Assembly (NCBI GenBank): GCA_964388615.1
Contig: CAYMBG010000006.1
Coordinates: forward strand, 1 to 50,929
DNA: 50,929 bases
From: SLLW01 sp964388615
GTDB lineage: Bacteria > Bacteroidota > Rhodothermia > Balneolales > Natronogracilivirgulaceae
Reading direction: 5' to 3'
Positions 34,581 through 44,494 of the stretch are shown here, in pieces (the stretch's first letter is position 1; each line of letters opens with the position of its first letter). The notes below the pieces were generated by a model. That model had not been told where the DNA came from. It saw nothing but the letters and a program-made list of their open reading frames with translations, and did no database searches. The position numbers and the translations under genes were made by a program.

Positions 34581-35756
34581 ATGAAAAACGTTGTGGTTAT
34601 TGACGCGCTCAGAACACCGATTGGCTCTTTTGGCGGTCGACTGAGCTCCATGAATGCGCCGGAGCTGGCCTCTGTGGCAATCGGTGCTTTGTACAAAAAC
34701 AACAGCCTGAATCCGGATCTGATTGATGAAGTGATCATGGGTAATGCGCTTCCCGCAGGATTGGGCCAGGGTCCGGCGCGACAAGCTGCACTGAAGGCCG
34801 GACTCAAAAATACCACTCCCTGCACTACCATTAACAAGGTCTGCAGCTCCGGTATGAAAGCCGTAATGATTGGCATGCATCAGATTGCCTGTGGTGATGG
34901 CGATGTCATCGTTGCCGGTGGAATGGAAAGTATGAGTAATGTGCCCTACTATCTGCCAAAACATCGATTCGGCAGCAAACCGGGACACCATGTATTACAG
35001 GACGGTATCATTCAGGATGGCTTACAGGACGCGTTCAAGGATTGGCAAATGGGTAATGCCGCAGAGCTTTGTGCCCAAAAATTTGATATCTCACGAAACG
35101 AACAGGATGAGTACGCGTTGACCTCGTATGAACGAGCGCAATCGGCACGGGACAAAGGTGTTTTTAGCATGGAAATCACTGCTGTAAAAGTGCGCAACAA
35201 TAAAGGAGAAGCCGAAGTAATTGTTGAAGATGAGGAAGCCGGCAGAGTTAACCTTGTAAACATTCCAAAATATGGACCGGCATTTCAGAAAAACGGAACC
35301 ATTACTATTGCAAATGCCGCATCCATCAGTGATGGCGCCGCCGCACTGCTTCTGATGAGCGAAGAAAAAGCCAATGAACTGGGACTAACACCGATGGCTC
35401 GCCTGATAAGCCAGGCAAGCAGCGCCGGACCACCAGCAGACTATATCACCGCTCCCGCTGATGCCATATCACAGGCCCTCAATCGGGCCGGTAAATCGAT
35501 CAACGATATCGACCTTTTTGAAATCAATGAGCCCTTTGCCGTTTCAGCACTCGCCCATACGAAGCTGTTGGAGATTCCCACAGATACCCTTAATATTCAT
35601 GGCGGAGCCGTAAGCCTGGGCCACCCTATCGGTTGCTCCGGAGCCCGAATTCTGGTGACACTGCTTCAGGCAATGAAACACCATGACAAACAATGGGGTT
35701 GTGCATCTGTCGCCAATGGCGGCGGCGAAGCGTCAGCTGTCACCATCTGCTCGTAA
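34581..35756 (+). CDS. Acetyl-CoA acetyltransferase (thiolase) lacking the second catalytic Cys
   Basis: Thiolase of 391 residues, the usual length, forming or cleaving acetoacetyl-CoA (or longer 3-ketoacyl-CoA). The nucleophile Cys88 is in I-N-K-V-C-S-S-G-M-K. N-E-P-F-A-V-S-A-L and G-A-V-S-L-G-H-P-I-G-C-S-G with His348 are intact. The position of the general-acid/base Cys378, normally in L-C-x-G-G-G or I-C-N-G-G-G, is Ala378 here (A-S-V-A-N-G-G-G-E-A-S). A different Cys lies four residues earlier. The start ATG at 34581 is 15 bases after the lipoprotein stop. Activity as a normal biosynthetic thiolase is therefore uncertain. Confidence 0.88.
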   Translation: MKNVVVIDALRTPIGSFGGRLSSMNAPELASVAIGALYKNNSLNPDLIDEVIMGNALPAGLGQGPARQAALKAGLKNTTPCTTINKVCSSGMKAVMIGMHQIACGDGDVIVAGGMESMSNVPYYLPKHRFGSKPGHHVLQDGIIQDGLQDAFKDWQMGNAAELCAQKFDISRNEQDEYALTSYERAQSARDKGVFSMEITAVKVRNNKGEAEVIVEDEEAGRVNLVNIPKYGPAFQKNGTITIANAASISDGAAALLLMSEEKANELGLTPMARLISQASSAGPPADYITAPADAISQALNRAGKSINDIDLFEINEPFAVSALAHTKLLEIPTDTLNIHGGAVSLGHPIGCSGARILVTLLQAMKHHDKQWGCASVANGGGEASAVTICS

Positions 35757-36009
35757 GTTTTTTTTCATGGAAAAGCCGCTCTTGATGATTGACATTAAGA
35801 GATACCAAATGTAACTTGTTTGATAACCCATCAACAAATCGATACTGCCTATTGCCAAAACGGTTACAGAAGCCACATCCCCATATTTGTGGCAAACAAG
35901 TGTTTCCCGCTTGTTGGTTTTCTATTCAAAATGATACCGCGGGATAAACCATTTTTTTTCGTAAGCATTTGTCTAAAGAAGTTCTGTAACCACATGAGTG
36001 ATTCAGCCA
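35757..36009. other. Intergenic region upstream of the T9SS locus
   Basis: About 250 bases between the thiolase gene and porU. Short open frames run on both strands, but neither looks like protein. AACAAG and CTTGTT form a 6-bp stem at 35895-35915. A T-run (35758-35766) follows the thiolase stop without a convincing stem. The promoter for the T9SS set should lie here. Confidence 0.35.
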
Positions 36010-39000
36010 ATGGCATTTCGTAAAACCTCTTCTGTTTTTTTATCGGGATATCTGGGGTCCGTACTGCTCCTGTGCCTTTCCTGTGTTGCATTCGGACAGG
36101 ATTTTCAAACGGTGAACAAAACCGAAGAGTTTACCGACTTCGAATACAGCAACAACCGGCTCCATCTTTCATCCCCGGAATACCTGATGGTTACATGGGA
36201 AAATGGGAATGCCCGCTACCGCGTAATGGAACAGGAGATCGTCCCTGTAACCGCTGACTCCTCGGAATTTCATTACGTGGAAAACCCCGACTTTTTCGGG
36301 ATTGCCGACCGGCAAGCCCCGTTGATCGAAGTTGGCAGGCCTGGATACTCCCGCGGTCAGATGCTGGCTCCTCTAACGATCAACATTGCACGTCAACACG
36401 AAAACACTCCCACCTCATTTGAAGTAGTCCGGCACATGCGTATCCGGGTCTATCACGATCAGGACGGGACTCGTCTGCCGCGGAGCGGCCATGTATTTAC
36501 TCAGGCCACCCGGAGTCCGCTTGCTTCCGGGAACTGGTACAAAATCCCAATTCCCGATGACCACATATACACCATTGATTCGGAATACCTGGATGAGCTT
36601 GGTATAGATGTCGCTTCTGTCGATCCCCGAAACATCCAGATATGGACGACCAATGGATACGAACTTCCCCGGCGCAACAGTGATCCACGTCCCGAACTTA
36701 CTGAAGTCCCCCTGTTAATGGATGCGGAATCCGCAAACAGTTTCGATGATGAAGACCGGATTTTATTTTTTGCAAATGGCCCTGACCGCCACTTTTTTAA
36801 TAATGAAACCAACCGTTTTGAACATCGTCTTCATCCATTTGCCAACGAAAATTATATTTTCCTGACCATTGGAGACGAACCCGGACTACGATTAACTGCC
36901 GCCCCTTCATCGGAAACACCAACCCGGGATGTTAACCGATTCAGAGATTTCCGATGGTTGGAAGAAGATCGGGAAAAGTCGGAATCACGGTTGAAATCCG
37001 GTATGTATTGGTTTGGCCAACCTTTCTCTCCTTCTACTTCTGCCTCTATTTTCACCGACACCCTTGCAGGATACATAAACGGATCTGACGTTGACATCCG
37101 CCTCTCCATGGCAGCCAGATCCGAAAGTAACTCCCAGTTTCAATTCAATGTGAATGGATACACCGGCTTGCCGGGATTGCAGATCAACCGAATCAGCAGT
37201 CTGACCGCATCTACTGGTCCCTCGGCAAGGGTTAGTGAATGGCAACAAACCTTAAGTGGCTTTTCACTTGATAATGGACGTATCGATATCAGCGCATCTT
37301 ACAACAATCCCCGGAGCAGTGCCCGCGGCTGGGTCAATTGGGTGCAAGTCCGTGCCGACCGTAACTTGCAGGCAAGCAACAACCGTTTGCGATTCCACCC
37401 TCCGGAGGATGGCGACGGCTCCATGGTACGCTATCAATTAACCGGATTCGATCAGGAGCCTGTTGTCCTCGATATCACCGATCCCGTTGCTCCAATACTC
37501 CTGGAGACACGCAACGAGACCGGTGATGGTAATTTTTCGGTAATTCATTCCTCTGAACGAACCCGACAGTTTCTGGCAAGTAGTAATTATGCGGCACCGC
37601 CTCCTGGTGAAGCCATACCTAATCAGGATCTTAAAAATCCGGATATCTATCCGGATTACGTGATTATCACTGATGAATCACTGCTGGATCAGGCCCGGAG
37701 ACTGGCCGATTACCGCCAGTCCCGTGATGGTTTAACGCCGGTGATCGCTACCCAGGAACAAATTTTTAATGAGTTCAATGGCGGGGTACCCGACTTTGTC
37801 GCCCTTCGTGACTATCTCAAATACTTGTATGACCGCGGAGATGCGGCCGCTGAAGCACAACCGGAATACCTCTTGTTCCTGGGAGATGCCACCTATGATT
37901 ACAAGGGCGTAATACCCAACCCGGCTCTTCAAAACCTTGTTTTTACTTACCAGAGCGAGGAGTCTGTTAGTCGTGCAGGAAGCTATGGCAGCGATGACTT
38001 CTTTGGATTCATGGGTGACCATGAGGGCCTGTGGCCTCTTACCGGCACCCGTGATCTGCTTGACATCGGTATCGGCAGACTACCAGTGCAAACCCCGGAA
38101 CATGCTGACTTGCTTATAGACAAGATTCAACGCTATGAAAACCCCCGGAACCGCGGCGACTGGAACAGTATATTTACCTTTATCGCCGATGATGACCTCG
38201 CCGGCAGAAATATTGACCGTGACCTCCATATCCTCAATGCCGATGGAACCGCAGAGGTCATCGACAGAGATGACAGTGGTGTTCGCCTTGATAAAATTTA
38301 TCAGATCTCCTATCCGCTTGAAAGTACAAGTGCCGGACAACGCGTTCCTCAAGCTACCCAAGCCATGATCAATCGCATCAATGAGGGAACCGTGGTCTTC
38401 AATTTTTCAGGCCATGGCGCCGAACAGTTTCTGACCGATCAACGGCTTTTCACCTCTGATGATATTGATCGGCTCAACAATCGCGATCGCCTGAGTATCA
38501 TGGTCACCGCTACATGCTCATTCGGACGCTATGATGACACCGACGATCATTCCGGCGCCGAAAAAATGCTTTTACACCGTGATGGTGGCCTTATCGCAAC
38601 CATGACCACATCTCGTGTTGTCTACACCTCCCCCAATCCTAGCCGCCTGAATTTTGGACTGAACCGGGAACTGACAAAAGAAATGATGCGCCGGGAAGAG
38701 AACGGAAGACCACAAAGGCTGGGCGACATTTACCGGAAAACCAAAATGACTCCCGTTGGTTCCAGTGATAATTCGCGTAAATTTATTCTACTGGGTGACC
38801 CGGCACTTCGTATAGGATTACCGCACTATCAGGCTCAGATTACCCATATCAACGGCAATGAACTTTCAACCGACACGCTGGCTCAACTTCGCGCCCTTGA
38901 CAAAGTCAGCGTAAGCGGTCACGTTTCCAGTCCCGACGGTTCTGTTAACACCTCTTTTGACGGAGAAGCCAACGTGCGGGTTTTCGACGCCAAAAGACTG

Positions 39001-39954
39001 GTAAGCTACCCTAATCGTGACTGGGTGGAAGCAGAAAACTGCTACCTGGACGACTGTGGTTATTATGTGCAAACCGACGCCTTGTTTAACGGACGGGTCT
39101 CGGTCTCGGGCGGCAGCTTCGACAGCCAGTTTATTATCCCGAAAGATGTTTCCTTCTCTGAAAACCCCGGACGCATTCAAGTGTACGCACGGGAACGTGA
39201 TTTTGATGCGGTGGGAGCAACTTCCAGGTTTCGCATCAGTGACCGCAACCCCGACGCTGAAGACGAAATGGATCAGAGTGGACCCGATATTGACATTTAC
39301 ATGAATGATGAGATGTTTACCAACGGCGGCATTGTGAATGATTCCCCCACGCTGATCGTGCTGCTATCTGATGATTCCGGTATCAATACCACAGGTGCCG
39401 GTGTTGGTCATGAGATCGTAGCTATCGTTGAAGACCTGGACAATTCCGCAAACCGGCAAACAATCTCACTCAACGACTTTTATCAAAGCAACCTTGACGA
39501 CTTTACTTCCGGCAGAATCGAATATCCCTTAAGTCAACTGGATGAGGGACATTACCGGCTTCGTATCCGGGCATGGGATGTATTCAACAATATGGGCGAA
39601 TCCGAAATCACCTTCCAGGTCCTTGACAGCCAGGATTTGCAAATTCGCAATGTATACAATTATCCGAATCCCATGCACAACTTTACACATTTTGTCTTTG
39701 AACACAATCAGCCCGGCAATCCCATGGATATTACCATAAGAATTTACACATTAAGTGGACAGCCGGTTACAACAATCCGAAGAGAACATTATATTTCGGC
39801 CGGTAACATGGTTCAGCTTGACTGGCACGGCCGGGACGATGATCAGCACCGTTTGGCCACGGGAACGTACCTCTACCATGTTCAGGTTCGTACCGAAACC
39901 GATAATGGCCGCCAGACCGAAGACAAAATCGAAAGACTCGTCATATTACAGTGA
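36010..39954 (+). CDS. porU: Type IX secretion system sortase PorU
   Basis: Cell-surface gingipain-like (C25) cysteine protease that removes the C-terminal sorting domain from T9SS cargo and attaches it to the surface. The ATG at 36010 puts the signal peptide (M-A-F-R-K-T-S-S-V, cleavage near F-G-Q) at the N-terminus; a GTG at 35998 is also in frame. The long N-terminal beta region precedes the catalytic domain (about residues 540-935), with Y-L-L-F-L-G-D-A-T-Y-D-Y, His802 in F-S-G-H-G and Cys836 in T-A-T-C-S-F-G-R. The C-terminus has N-Y-P-N-P-M-H-N-F-T and an L-S-G-Q-P-V turn, the uncleaved sorting-like domain typical of PorU. Length of 1314 residues is normal. porV follows 45 bases later. 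Confidence 0.93.
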   Translation: MAFRKTSSVFLSGYLGSVLLLCLSCVAFGQDFQTVNKTEEFTDFEYSNNRLHLSSPEYLMVTWENGNARYRVMEQEIVPVTADSSEFHYVENPDFFGIADRQAPLIEVGRPGYSRGQMLAPLTINIARQHENTPTSFEVVRHMRIRVYHDQDGTRLPRSGHVFTQATRSPLASGNWYKIPIPDDHIYTIDSEYLDELGIDVASVDPRNIQIWTTNGYELPRRNSDPRPELTEVPLLMDAESANSFDDEDRILFFANGPDRHFFNNETNRFEHRLHPFANENYIFLTIGDEPGLRLTAAPSSETPTRDVNRFRDFRWLEEDREKSESRLKSGMYWFGQPFSPSTSASIFTDTLAGYINGSDVDIRLSMAARSESNSQFQFNVNGYTGLPGLQINRISSLTASTGPSARVSEWQQTLSGFSLDNGRIDISASYNNPRSSARGWVNWVQVRADRNLQASNNRLRFHPPEDGDGSMVRYQLTGFDQEPVVLDITDPVAPILLETRNETGDGNFSVIHSSERTRQFLASSNYAAPPPGEAIPNQDLKNPDIYPDYVIITDESLLDQARRLADYRQSRDGLTPVIATQEQIFNEFNGGVPDFVALRDYLKYLYDRGDAAAEAQPEYLLFLGDATYDYKGVIPNPALQNLVFTYQSEESVSRAGSYGSDDFFGFMGDHEGLWPLTGTRDLLDIGIGRLPVQTPEHADLLIDKIQRYENPRNRGDWNSIFTFIADDDLAGRNIDRDLHILNADGTAEVIDRDDSGVRLDKIYQISYPLESTSAGQRVPQATQAMINRINEGTVVFNFSGHGAEQFLTDQRLFTSDDIDRLNNRDRLSIMVTATCSFGRYDDTDDHSGAEKMLLHRDGGLIATMTTSRVVYTSPNPSRLNFGLNRELTKEMMRREENGRPQRLGDIYRKTKMTPVGSSDNSRKFILLGDPALRIGLPHYQAQITHINGNELSTDTLAQLRALDKVSVSGHVSSPDGSVNTSFDGEANVRVFDAKRLVSYPNRDWVEAENCYLDDCGYYVQTDALFNGRVSVSGGSFDSQFIIPKDVSFSENPGRIQVYARERDFDAVGATSRFRISDRNPDAEDEMDQSGPDIDIYMNDEMFTNGGIVNDSPTLIVLLSDDSGINTTGAGVGHEIVAIVEDLDNSANRQTISLNDFYQSNLDDFTSGRIEYPLSQLDEGHYRLRIRAWDVFNNMGESEITFQVLDSQDLQIRNVYNYPNPMHNFTHFVFEHNQPGNPMDITIRIYTLSGQPVTTIRREHYISAGNMVQLDWHGRDDDQHRLATGTYLYHVQVRTETDNGRQTEDKIERLVILQ

Positions 39955-39999
39955 CTTTAACGTTAATCAAACATACCGCTAACCAAGAGCTCTATAACC

Positions 40000-41109
40000 A
40001 TGCATAATTTCAAAAATTATCTGTTTCTATTTTTAATAACCGCCTTGACTCTTGTTGCCACAGGAGTCTCTCATGCACAGGTTGGAGTCACTGCCGTGCC
40101 TTTTCTTCAAATCGAGCCTGACTCCCGAACAGCCGGTATGGGTAATTCCGGTGTTGCCCTCGCCGACAACTCTACAGCTACTTTCTGGAACCCGGCGGGA
40201 CTGGCTTTCCAGGAAGGTCATGAAGTGACACTGACTCACGCAGACTGGCTGCCGGATTTCAATGTGGACATGTTCTATGACTACCTTTCGGGACGCTATC
40301 ATCTCGACGGTATCGGTACTATCGGCGGACATATCACTTATCTTAACCTTGGCGAACAACAACGAATGGGTGAAGATGGCCAGGAACTGGGAACCTTCTC
40401 GAGTTATGAATTTGCTGCCGGCCTTTCCTACGGTTTCAAACTTAGTGAACAGTTTTCGGTGGGAACCGGCATCCGTTTTATCTACAGTAACCTCGTTCCT
40501 TCCGGTATCCAGGTAAGTGAACAGGAAACTCGTAACGGAACCAGTGTCGGTGTCGATATTGCTGCCCTTTACCGATCCAAACCTTTTGAAGTTGCAAATC
40601 GCGAAGCACAACTTCGTGCGGGCGCCAACTTAGCTAACATGGGGCCGCGTATCCAGTATACCGATGAAGCACAGAAAGACCCCCTCCCCACCACCTTGCG
40701 TGTCGGATGGGCCTACAAGATGAGCCTGGATCAAAGTGGTTTCAACACGCTTACCTTGAGTAATGATTATTCCAAAGTTATGGCAAGAAGGGGAATGGGT
40801 TCGCTTGAGGCTCTGGTCAGTTCCTGGGATACAATCACTCAGGAAGTAGGCGACGGTAATACCGTGGAAGTTCCTCTTGGTGACCAGATTATGATTGGTA
40901 CCGGTTTAGAATACTGGTATAATAATCTTTTCGCTCTCAGAGCCGGCTATTTTTATGAGTCACCCAACAACGGAAACCGTGAATTCCTGACTTTCGGAGC
41001 CGGTTTGCGCTATAATATTTTCGGAGTGGACTTTAGTTATATTTATACGATCGAAGAAGATCATCCACTGGCCAATACCCTCCGTTTTACCGCATCCCTC
41101 AATTTCTGA
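40000..41109 (+). CDS. porV: Type IX secretion system outer-membrane protein PorV
   Basis: FadL-like outer-membrane barrel of 369 residues that carries cargo from the SprA translocon to PorU. It has a signal peptide (to about H-A-Q), then the family N-terminus P-F-L-Q-I-E-P-D-S-R-T-A-G-M-G-N-S-G-V-A and F-W-N-P-A-G-L-A. Amphipathic strands follow and the chain ends L-R-F-T-A-S-L-N-F with a C-terminal Phe, as expected for Bam-dependent barrels. The neighbouring porU on the same strand strengthens the call; porU-porV is the common order. Confidence 0.94.
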   Translation: MHNFKNYLFLFLITALTLVATGVSHAQVGVTAVPFLQIEPDSRTAGMGNSGVALADNSTATFWNPAGLAFQEGHEVTLTHADWLPDFNVDMFYDYLSGRYHLDGIGTIGGHITYLNLGEQQRMGEDGQELGTFSSYEFAAGLSYGFKLSEQFSVGTGIRFIYSNLVPSGIQVSEQETRNGTSVGVDIAALYRSKPFEVANREAQLRAGANLANMGPRIQYTDEAQKDPLPTTLRVGWAYKMSLDQSGFNTLTLSNDYSKVMARRGMGSLEALVSSWDTITQEVGDGNTVEVPLGDQIMIGTGLEYWYNNLFALRAGYFYESPNNGNREFLTFGAGLRYNIFGVDFSYIYTIEEDHPLANTLRFTASLNF

Positions 41110-41146
41110 TAGCTATTTCCAAGCAAGCAACCCTTATATAAGCCGA

Positions 41147-44100
41147 ATGTCGTTTTTATTCAGGAAAAGCAGAGGCGTGATTTTTTTCATCATGCTTCTG
41201 CTTTCATCGTATCCAGCATGGGCCTCCCCGCCGTCTGATGCTATCTTGCCTTCAATTCACGCTACAGCAACGGAAGCACCGGATACCCCTCTTTCAGTCG
41301 GAGATATCCATATCGTCGCATTGATGGTTGAATTTCAGGAGGAGGATAACCGGTTCACTTCCGGAAATGGCACTTTTGACATTCCTTATTTACAACGTGA
41401 CGACATTATCATTGACCCGCTCCCCCATGACCAGGGCTATTTTGAAGCACATCTTTCGTTTGCCAAAAACTATTTTGAAACCGTTTCTAACGGACTTTTG
41501 AATATTGACTTTACGGTGCTTCCCGAGATCGTAGGTCTTGATAACCCCATGAGCACGTACGCCCCTATGGGTCAGACCGATGAGGAAAATTTCAAACTTG
41601 CCAACCTGGCTCGTGATGCATGGTCCGCAGCCGCAGAACAGGATTTGCCAGACCTTTCTCACATTGACCAGGATCGTACGATGTTTATCGTTTTCCACGC
41701 CGGTTCGGGCCGAAATATCGAGCTTATGGGAACGAACCTGAACAAAACCCCACAGGATATCCCATCGGTCTATTTGGGAACATCATCCCTGGAACGGCTT
41801 TTGAATTACGGAGAAAACGATTTTAACGGATTTGCACTGGGCAATAGCGGACTACGAGTAACCAACTCAGCCCTGTTACCCCAAACCCAGTCACGCGCCG
41901 GAGAAGATGTTGTGGGCGATGATTACGTTCTTGAACTTTCCATAAACGGACTCCTGGCCGCCAATATCGGCAACTTCCTGGGATTACCGGATCTTTTCAA
42001 TACCGAAACCGGCGCCTCTGCTATCGGTCGCTTCGGCCTGATGGACGGTGCCGCCATCTTCTCTTATCTCGGAATGTTCCCCCCTGAACCCTCAGCCTGG
42101 GAAAAAATTCACCTTGGATGGGCGGAACCCTTCGATATTCAACTGGACACTGGAGAACCTGTTAACCTTCCAGCCGTTTCTTACCGTGGCAATGGTATGC
42201 AAAAACCGGCTATCGCACGTCACTCCCTCTCAGCTGATGAGTATTTTTTGATAGAAAACCGCCATCGCAACCCATCTGACAATCCTTCAGAGACTCCGCT
42301 GGAAATCACTATACGTACACCCGACGGAAATTATGTAACCCGTGAAATCGATCCCATGGATGAGCGCTTTAATCCACTTAATGCCTCTGAATATGATGAA
42401 ATCCTCGAACCGGGTGTTGTTGTCAATGTCAGCAATTTCGATTGGAGTCTGCCCGGCGGTCCCGATACCGCCACCGATGATGATAACAGTAGCAGAGAGG
42501 ACCGTTTATTGAACGGGGGAATCCTCATTTGGCATATAGACGACGCGGTCATCCGCAGGACCATCGACGACAACAACGTCAATGCCCAAACCGAGCGACG
42601 AGGTGTGCAACTCATGGAAGCCGACGGAGCACAGGACATCGGTCGCCCTCCCAGACAACAACAAGACCGCTTCACAAATGGACATGCTTTCGATTTCTGG
42701 TGGAGTGGTAATGATTTTACAGTCATCACCGCCAGCAACGACAGCCTGGTGGTCTATGAAAACCGATTCGGACCCGATACCCAGCCCTCTAACGAAAGCA
42801 ACACCGGAAGTCCCTCTTTCTTTGAATTCTACGATTTCTCCGACAATATTGTCGAAGCTTATTTCTACGCCCGCTCTCTGGACGATGTTTATACCCGTCT
42901 TCCTGACACGCCATTGCCTGCTTTGCCGGTCTCGCCCGGACTGACAGATGAAACCGCTATCTACCCTGCAAGTCCGAATCTCGTGGCAACCGGACACGCA
43001 TCTTCCAAAAACCAGACACAAAGCGCCCCTTATTCCAGCCGTAACAACCAGCTTTCTGACAACGATCGTCAGCCCATATCAACGGACATGCAACTGGTCA
43101 TACCCACCTTGTCCGGTTTTTACTCCATAGCACTCGACGGCAGCCAGAGCGATTACTCATTTATTGAACATCCTTATCCAACGACTCCGCTTATCCAGGG
43201 AAACAGGCTCACGGCCGGACAGTATCGACCGGGGAGCATGGCAGACCGTCAGATGGTCGGATCCTGGATTTTCGAGACAGGACACTGGTCACAAAGCTGG
43301 ATTACTGAAGACCTGCCGGCTGGCCCCGGCTTCCCAAGTCTTGAGAATCAAAACGTCATCCACCTGGATCATACCGCCACTCTTCTGGATGCCGCCGATG
43401 GGTCGCTGCGGTCGGATCAACAGGATCAGGCGTTTCAACGAAGTGGATCGGTCGATGGTGCATCCGCCCGTCTGGAAAACGACCGCCTCACTCTGCCCGG
43501 ACCGTCTTATCACTATGACCTTAACCGGGATGAACGCGCATCCACACGTAAATACACCGGAAATTTGCGATTCAGCGCCGACTCGGAGGCTTCTTTCTTC
43601 CTGCTTACCGATCACCGCCTCCATTTATTCGACAAACAGAATGACGGTGACTGGCATCGACACAGCCTTTTTGAAAGTCAATGGCTTTCCTGGCCTGCAT
43701 TTGCCGATTGGACGGGCGACAATGCCCTGGAAATTTTTATAACCGATGCCGGGGGTAAAGCGATCCACGGCAAAAACAGGGATGGTGGAATAGTTGACCG
43801 GTTTCCATTACCGGCACCCAACGGGCAGCACTTTACCGGGTCCATCCTGCTGGCAGATATCACTGGCGACAACCAAAATGAGCTCATAGCGGCAGCGAAA
43901 GACAGTCTGACTTTTATGGTCCATGCATTTGACCGAAACCTCAACCCTGTGGATGGTTTTCCTCTTATGGTCGGATCGATGGACCCCGAACCGGCGTCAT
44001 CATCCCAGGAAAACATAAAACCACCCCAAACTTCTGCCTTGCCTCTTATTATCGCCGAAAACCATCTTTTTGCAGTCTCCCCGTCCGGAGAAGTCCGTGC

Positions 44101-44494
44101 CTGGGAACTAACCGAACTGGGGGATGTGGAATGGGGACATATATATGGCCCTCAAGACGGCAACAAGGTTGGAATAACGGTTGATGATCATGAACATGAA
44201 CGGCAAGCTTTTGACCTTCTGAATAAAGCTCAGACTTACAACTGGCCTAATCCCGCCGATGATCACACCCACATCCGGTATGAAACCGCCGATCCCGCTC
44301 AGATTGATATCACCGTCATCAATCCATCCGGGGCTGTCATTTTTGAAAAACAGGCCGAATCCAGAGGTCGCTTTCCCGAGGAAATCAGACTTAATACCTC
44401 TTCGTGGGGGAATGGAGTCTATTTCGGACGTATACGGGCTCGCAATGAACAAGGATCAGAAACCCAAATTTTAAAAATTGTGGTAACGCATTGA
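41147..44494 (+). CDS. Secreted M6-metalloprotease-like protein without zinc motif, with propeller-like region and T9SS sorting domain
   Basis: A 1115-residue exported protein (signal peptide ending near A-W-A-S). Residues about 50-560 follow the M6 (immune inhibitor A-like) pattern, with V-A-L-M-V-E-F-Q-E, Y-F-E-T-V-S-N-G, F-V-F-H-A-G-S-G and G-L-P-D-L-F-N. The zinc motif expected just before G-L-P-D-L reads A-N-I-G-N (272-276) in place of H-E-F-G-H, so both His and the Glu are gone. Residues about 640-1000 contain FG-GAP/VCBS-like units (F-A-D-W-T-G-D-N-A-L-E-I and L-A-D-I-T-G-D-N-Q-N-E-L). The end, N-W-P-N-P-A-D-D-H-T and S-W-G-N-G-V-Y-F-G-R-I, is a type A sorting domain. Sitting between porV and the next gene, 37 bases after porV, it is both a T9SS cargo and a possible T9SS component. 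Confidence 0.8.
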   Translation: MSFLFRKSRGVIFFIMLLLSSYPAWASPPSDAILPSIHATATEAPDTPLSVGDIHIVALMVEFQEEDNRFTSGNGTFDIPYLQRDDIIIDPLPHDQGYFEAHLSFAKNYFETVSNGLLNIDFTVLPEIVGLDNPMSTYAPMGQTDEENFKLANLARDAWSAAAEQDLPDLSHIDQDRTMFIVFHAGSGRNIELMGTNLNKTPQDIPSVYLGTSSLERLLNYGENDFNGFALGNSGLRVTNSALLPQTQSRAGEDVVGDDYVLELSINGLLAANIGNFLGLPDLFNTETGASAIGRFGLMDGAAIFSYLGMFPPEPSAWEKIHLGWAEPFDIQLDTGEPVNLPAVSYRGNGMQKPAIARHSLSADEYFLIENRHRNPSDNPSETPLEITIRTPDGNYVTREIDPMDERFNPLNASEYDEILEPGVVVNVSNFDWSLPGGPDTATDDDNSSREDRLLNGGILIWHIDDAVIRRTIDDNNVNAQTERRGVQLMEADGAQDIGRPPRQQQDRFTNGHAFDFWWSGNDFTVITASNDSLVVYENRFGPDTQPSNESNTGSPSFFEFYDFSDNIVEAYFYARSLDDVYTRLPDTPLPALPVSPGLTDETAIYPASPNLVATGHASSKNQTQSAPYSSRNNQLSDNDRQPISTDMQLVIPTLSGFYSIALDGSQSDYSFIEHPYPTTPLIQGNRLTAGQYRPGSMADRQMVGSWIFETGHWSQSWITEDLPAGPGFPSLENQNVIHLDHTATLLDAADGSLRSDQQDQAFQRSGSVDGASARLENDRLTLPGPSYHYDLNRDERASTRKYTGNLRFSADSEASFFLLTDHRLHLFDKQNDGDWHRHSLFESQWLSWPAFADWTGDNALEIFITDAGGKAIHGKNRDGGIVDRFPLPAPNGQHFTGSILLADITGDNQNELIAAAKDSLTFMVHAFDRNLNPVDGFPLMVGSMDPEPASSSQENIKPPQTSALPLIIAENHLFAVSPSGEVRAWELTELGDVEWGHIYGPQDGNKVGITVDDHEHERQAFDLLNKAQTYNWPNPADDHTHIRYETADPAQIDITVINPSGAVIFEKQAESRGRFPEEIRLNTSSWGNGVYFGRIRARNEQGSETQILKIVVTH

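Noticed and set aside
40033..40611. 192-codon open frame on the minus strand
   Set aside because: Antisense to porV; no recognisable domain.
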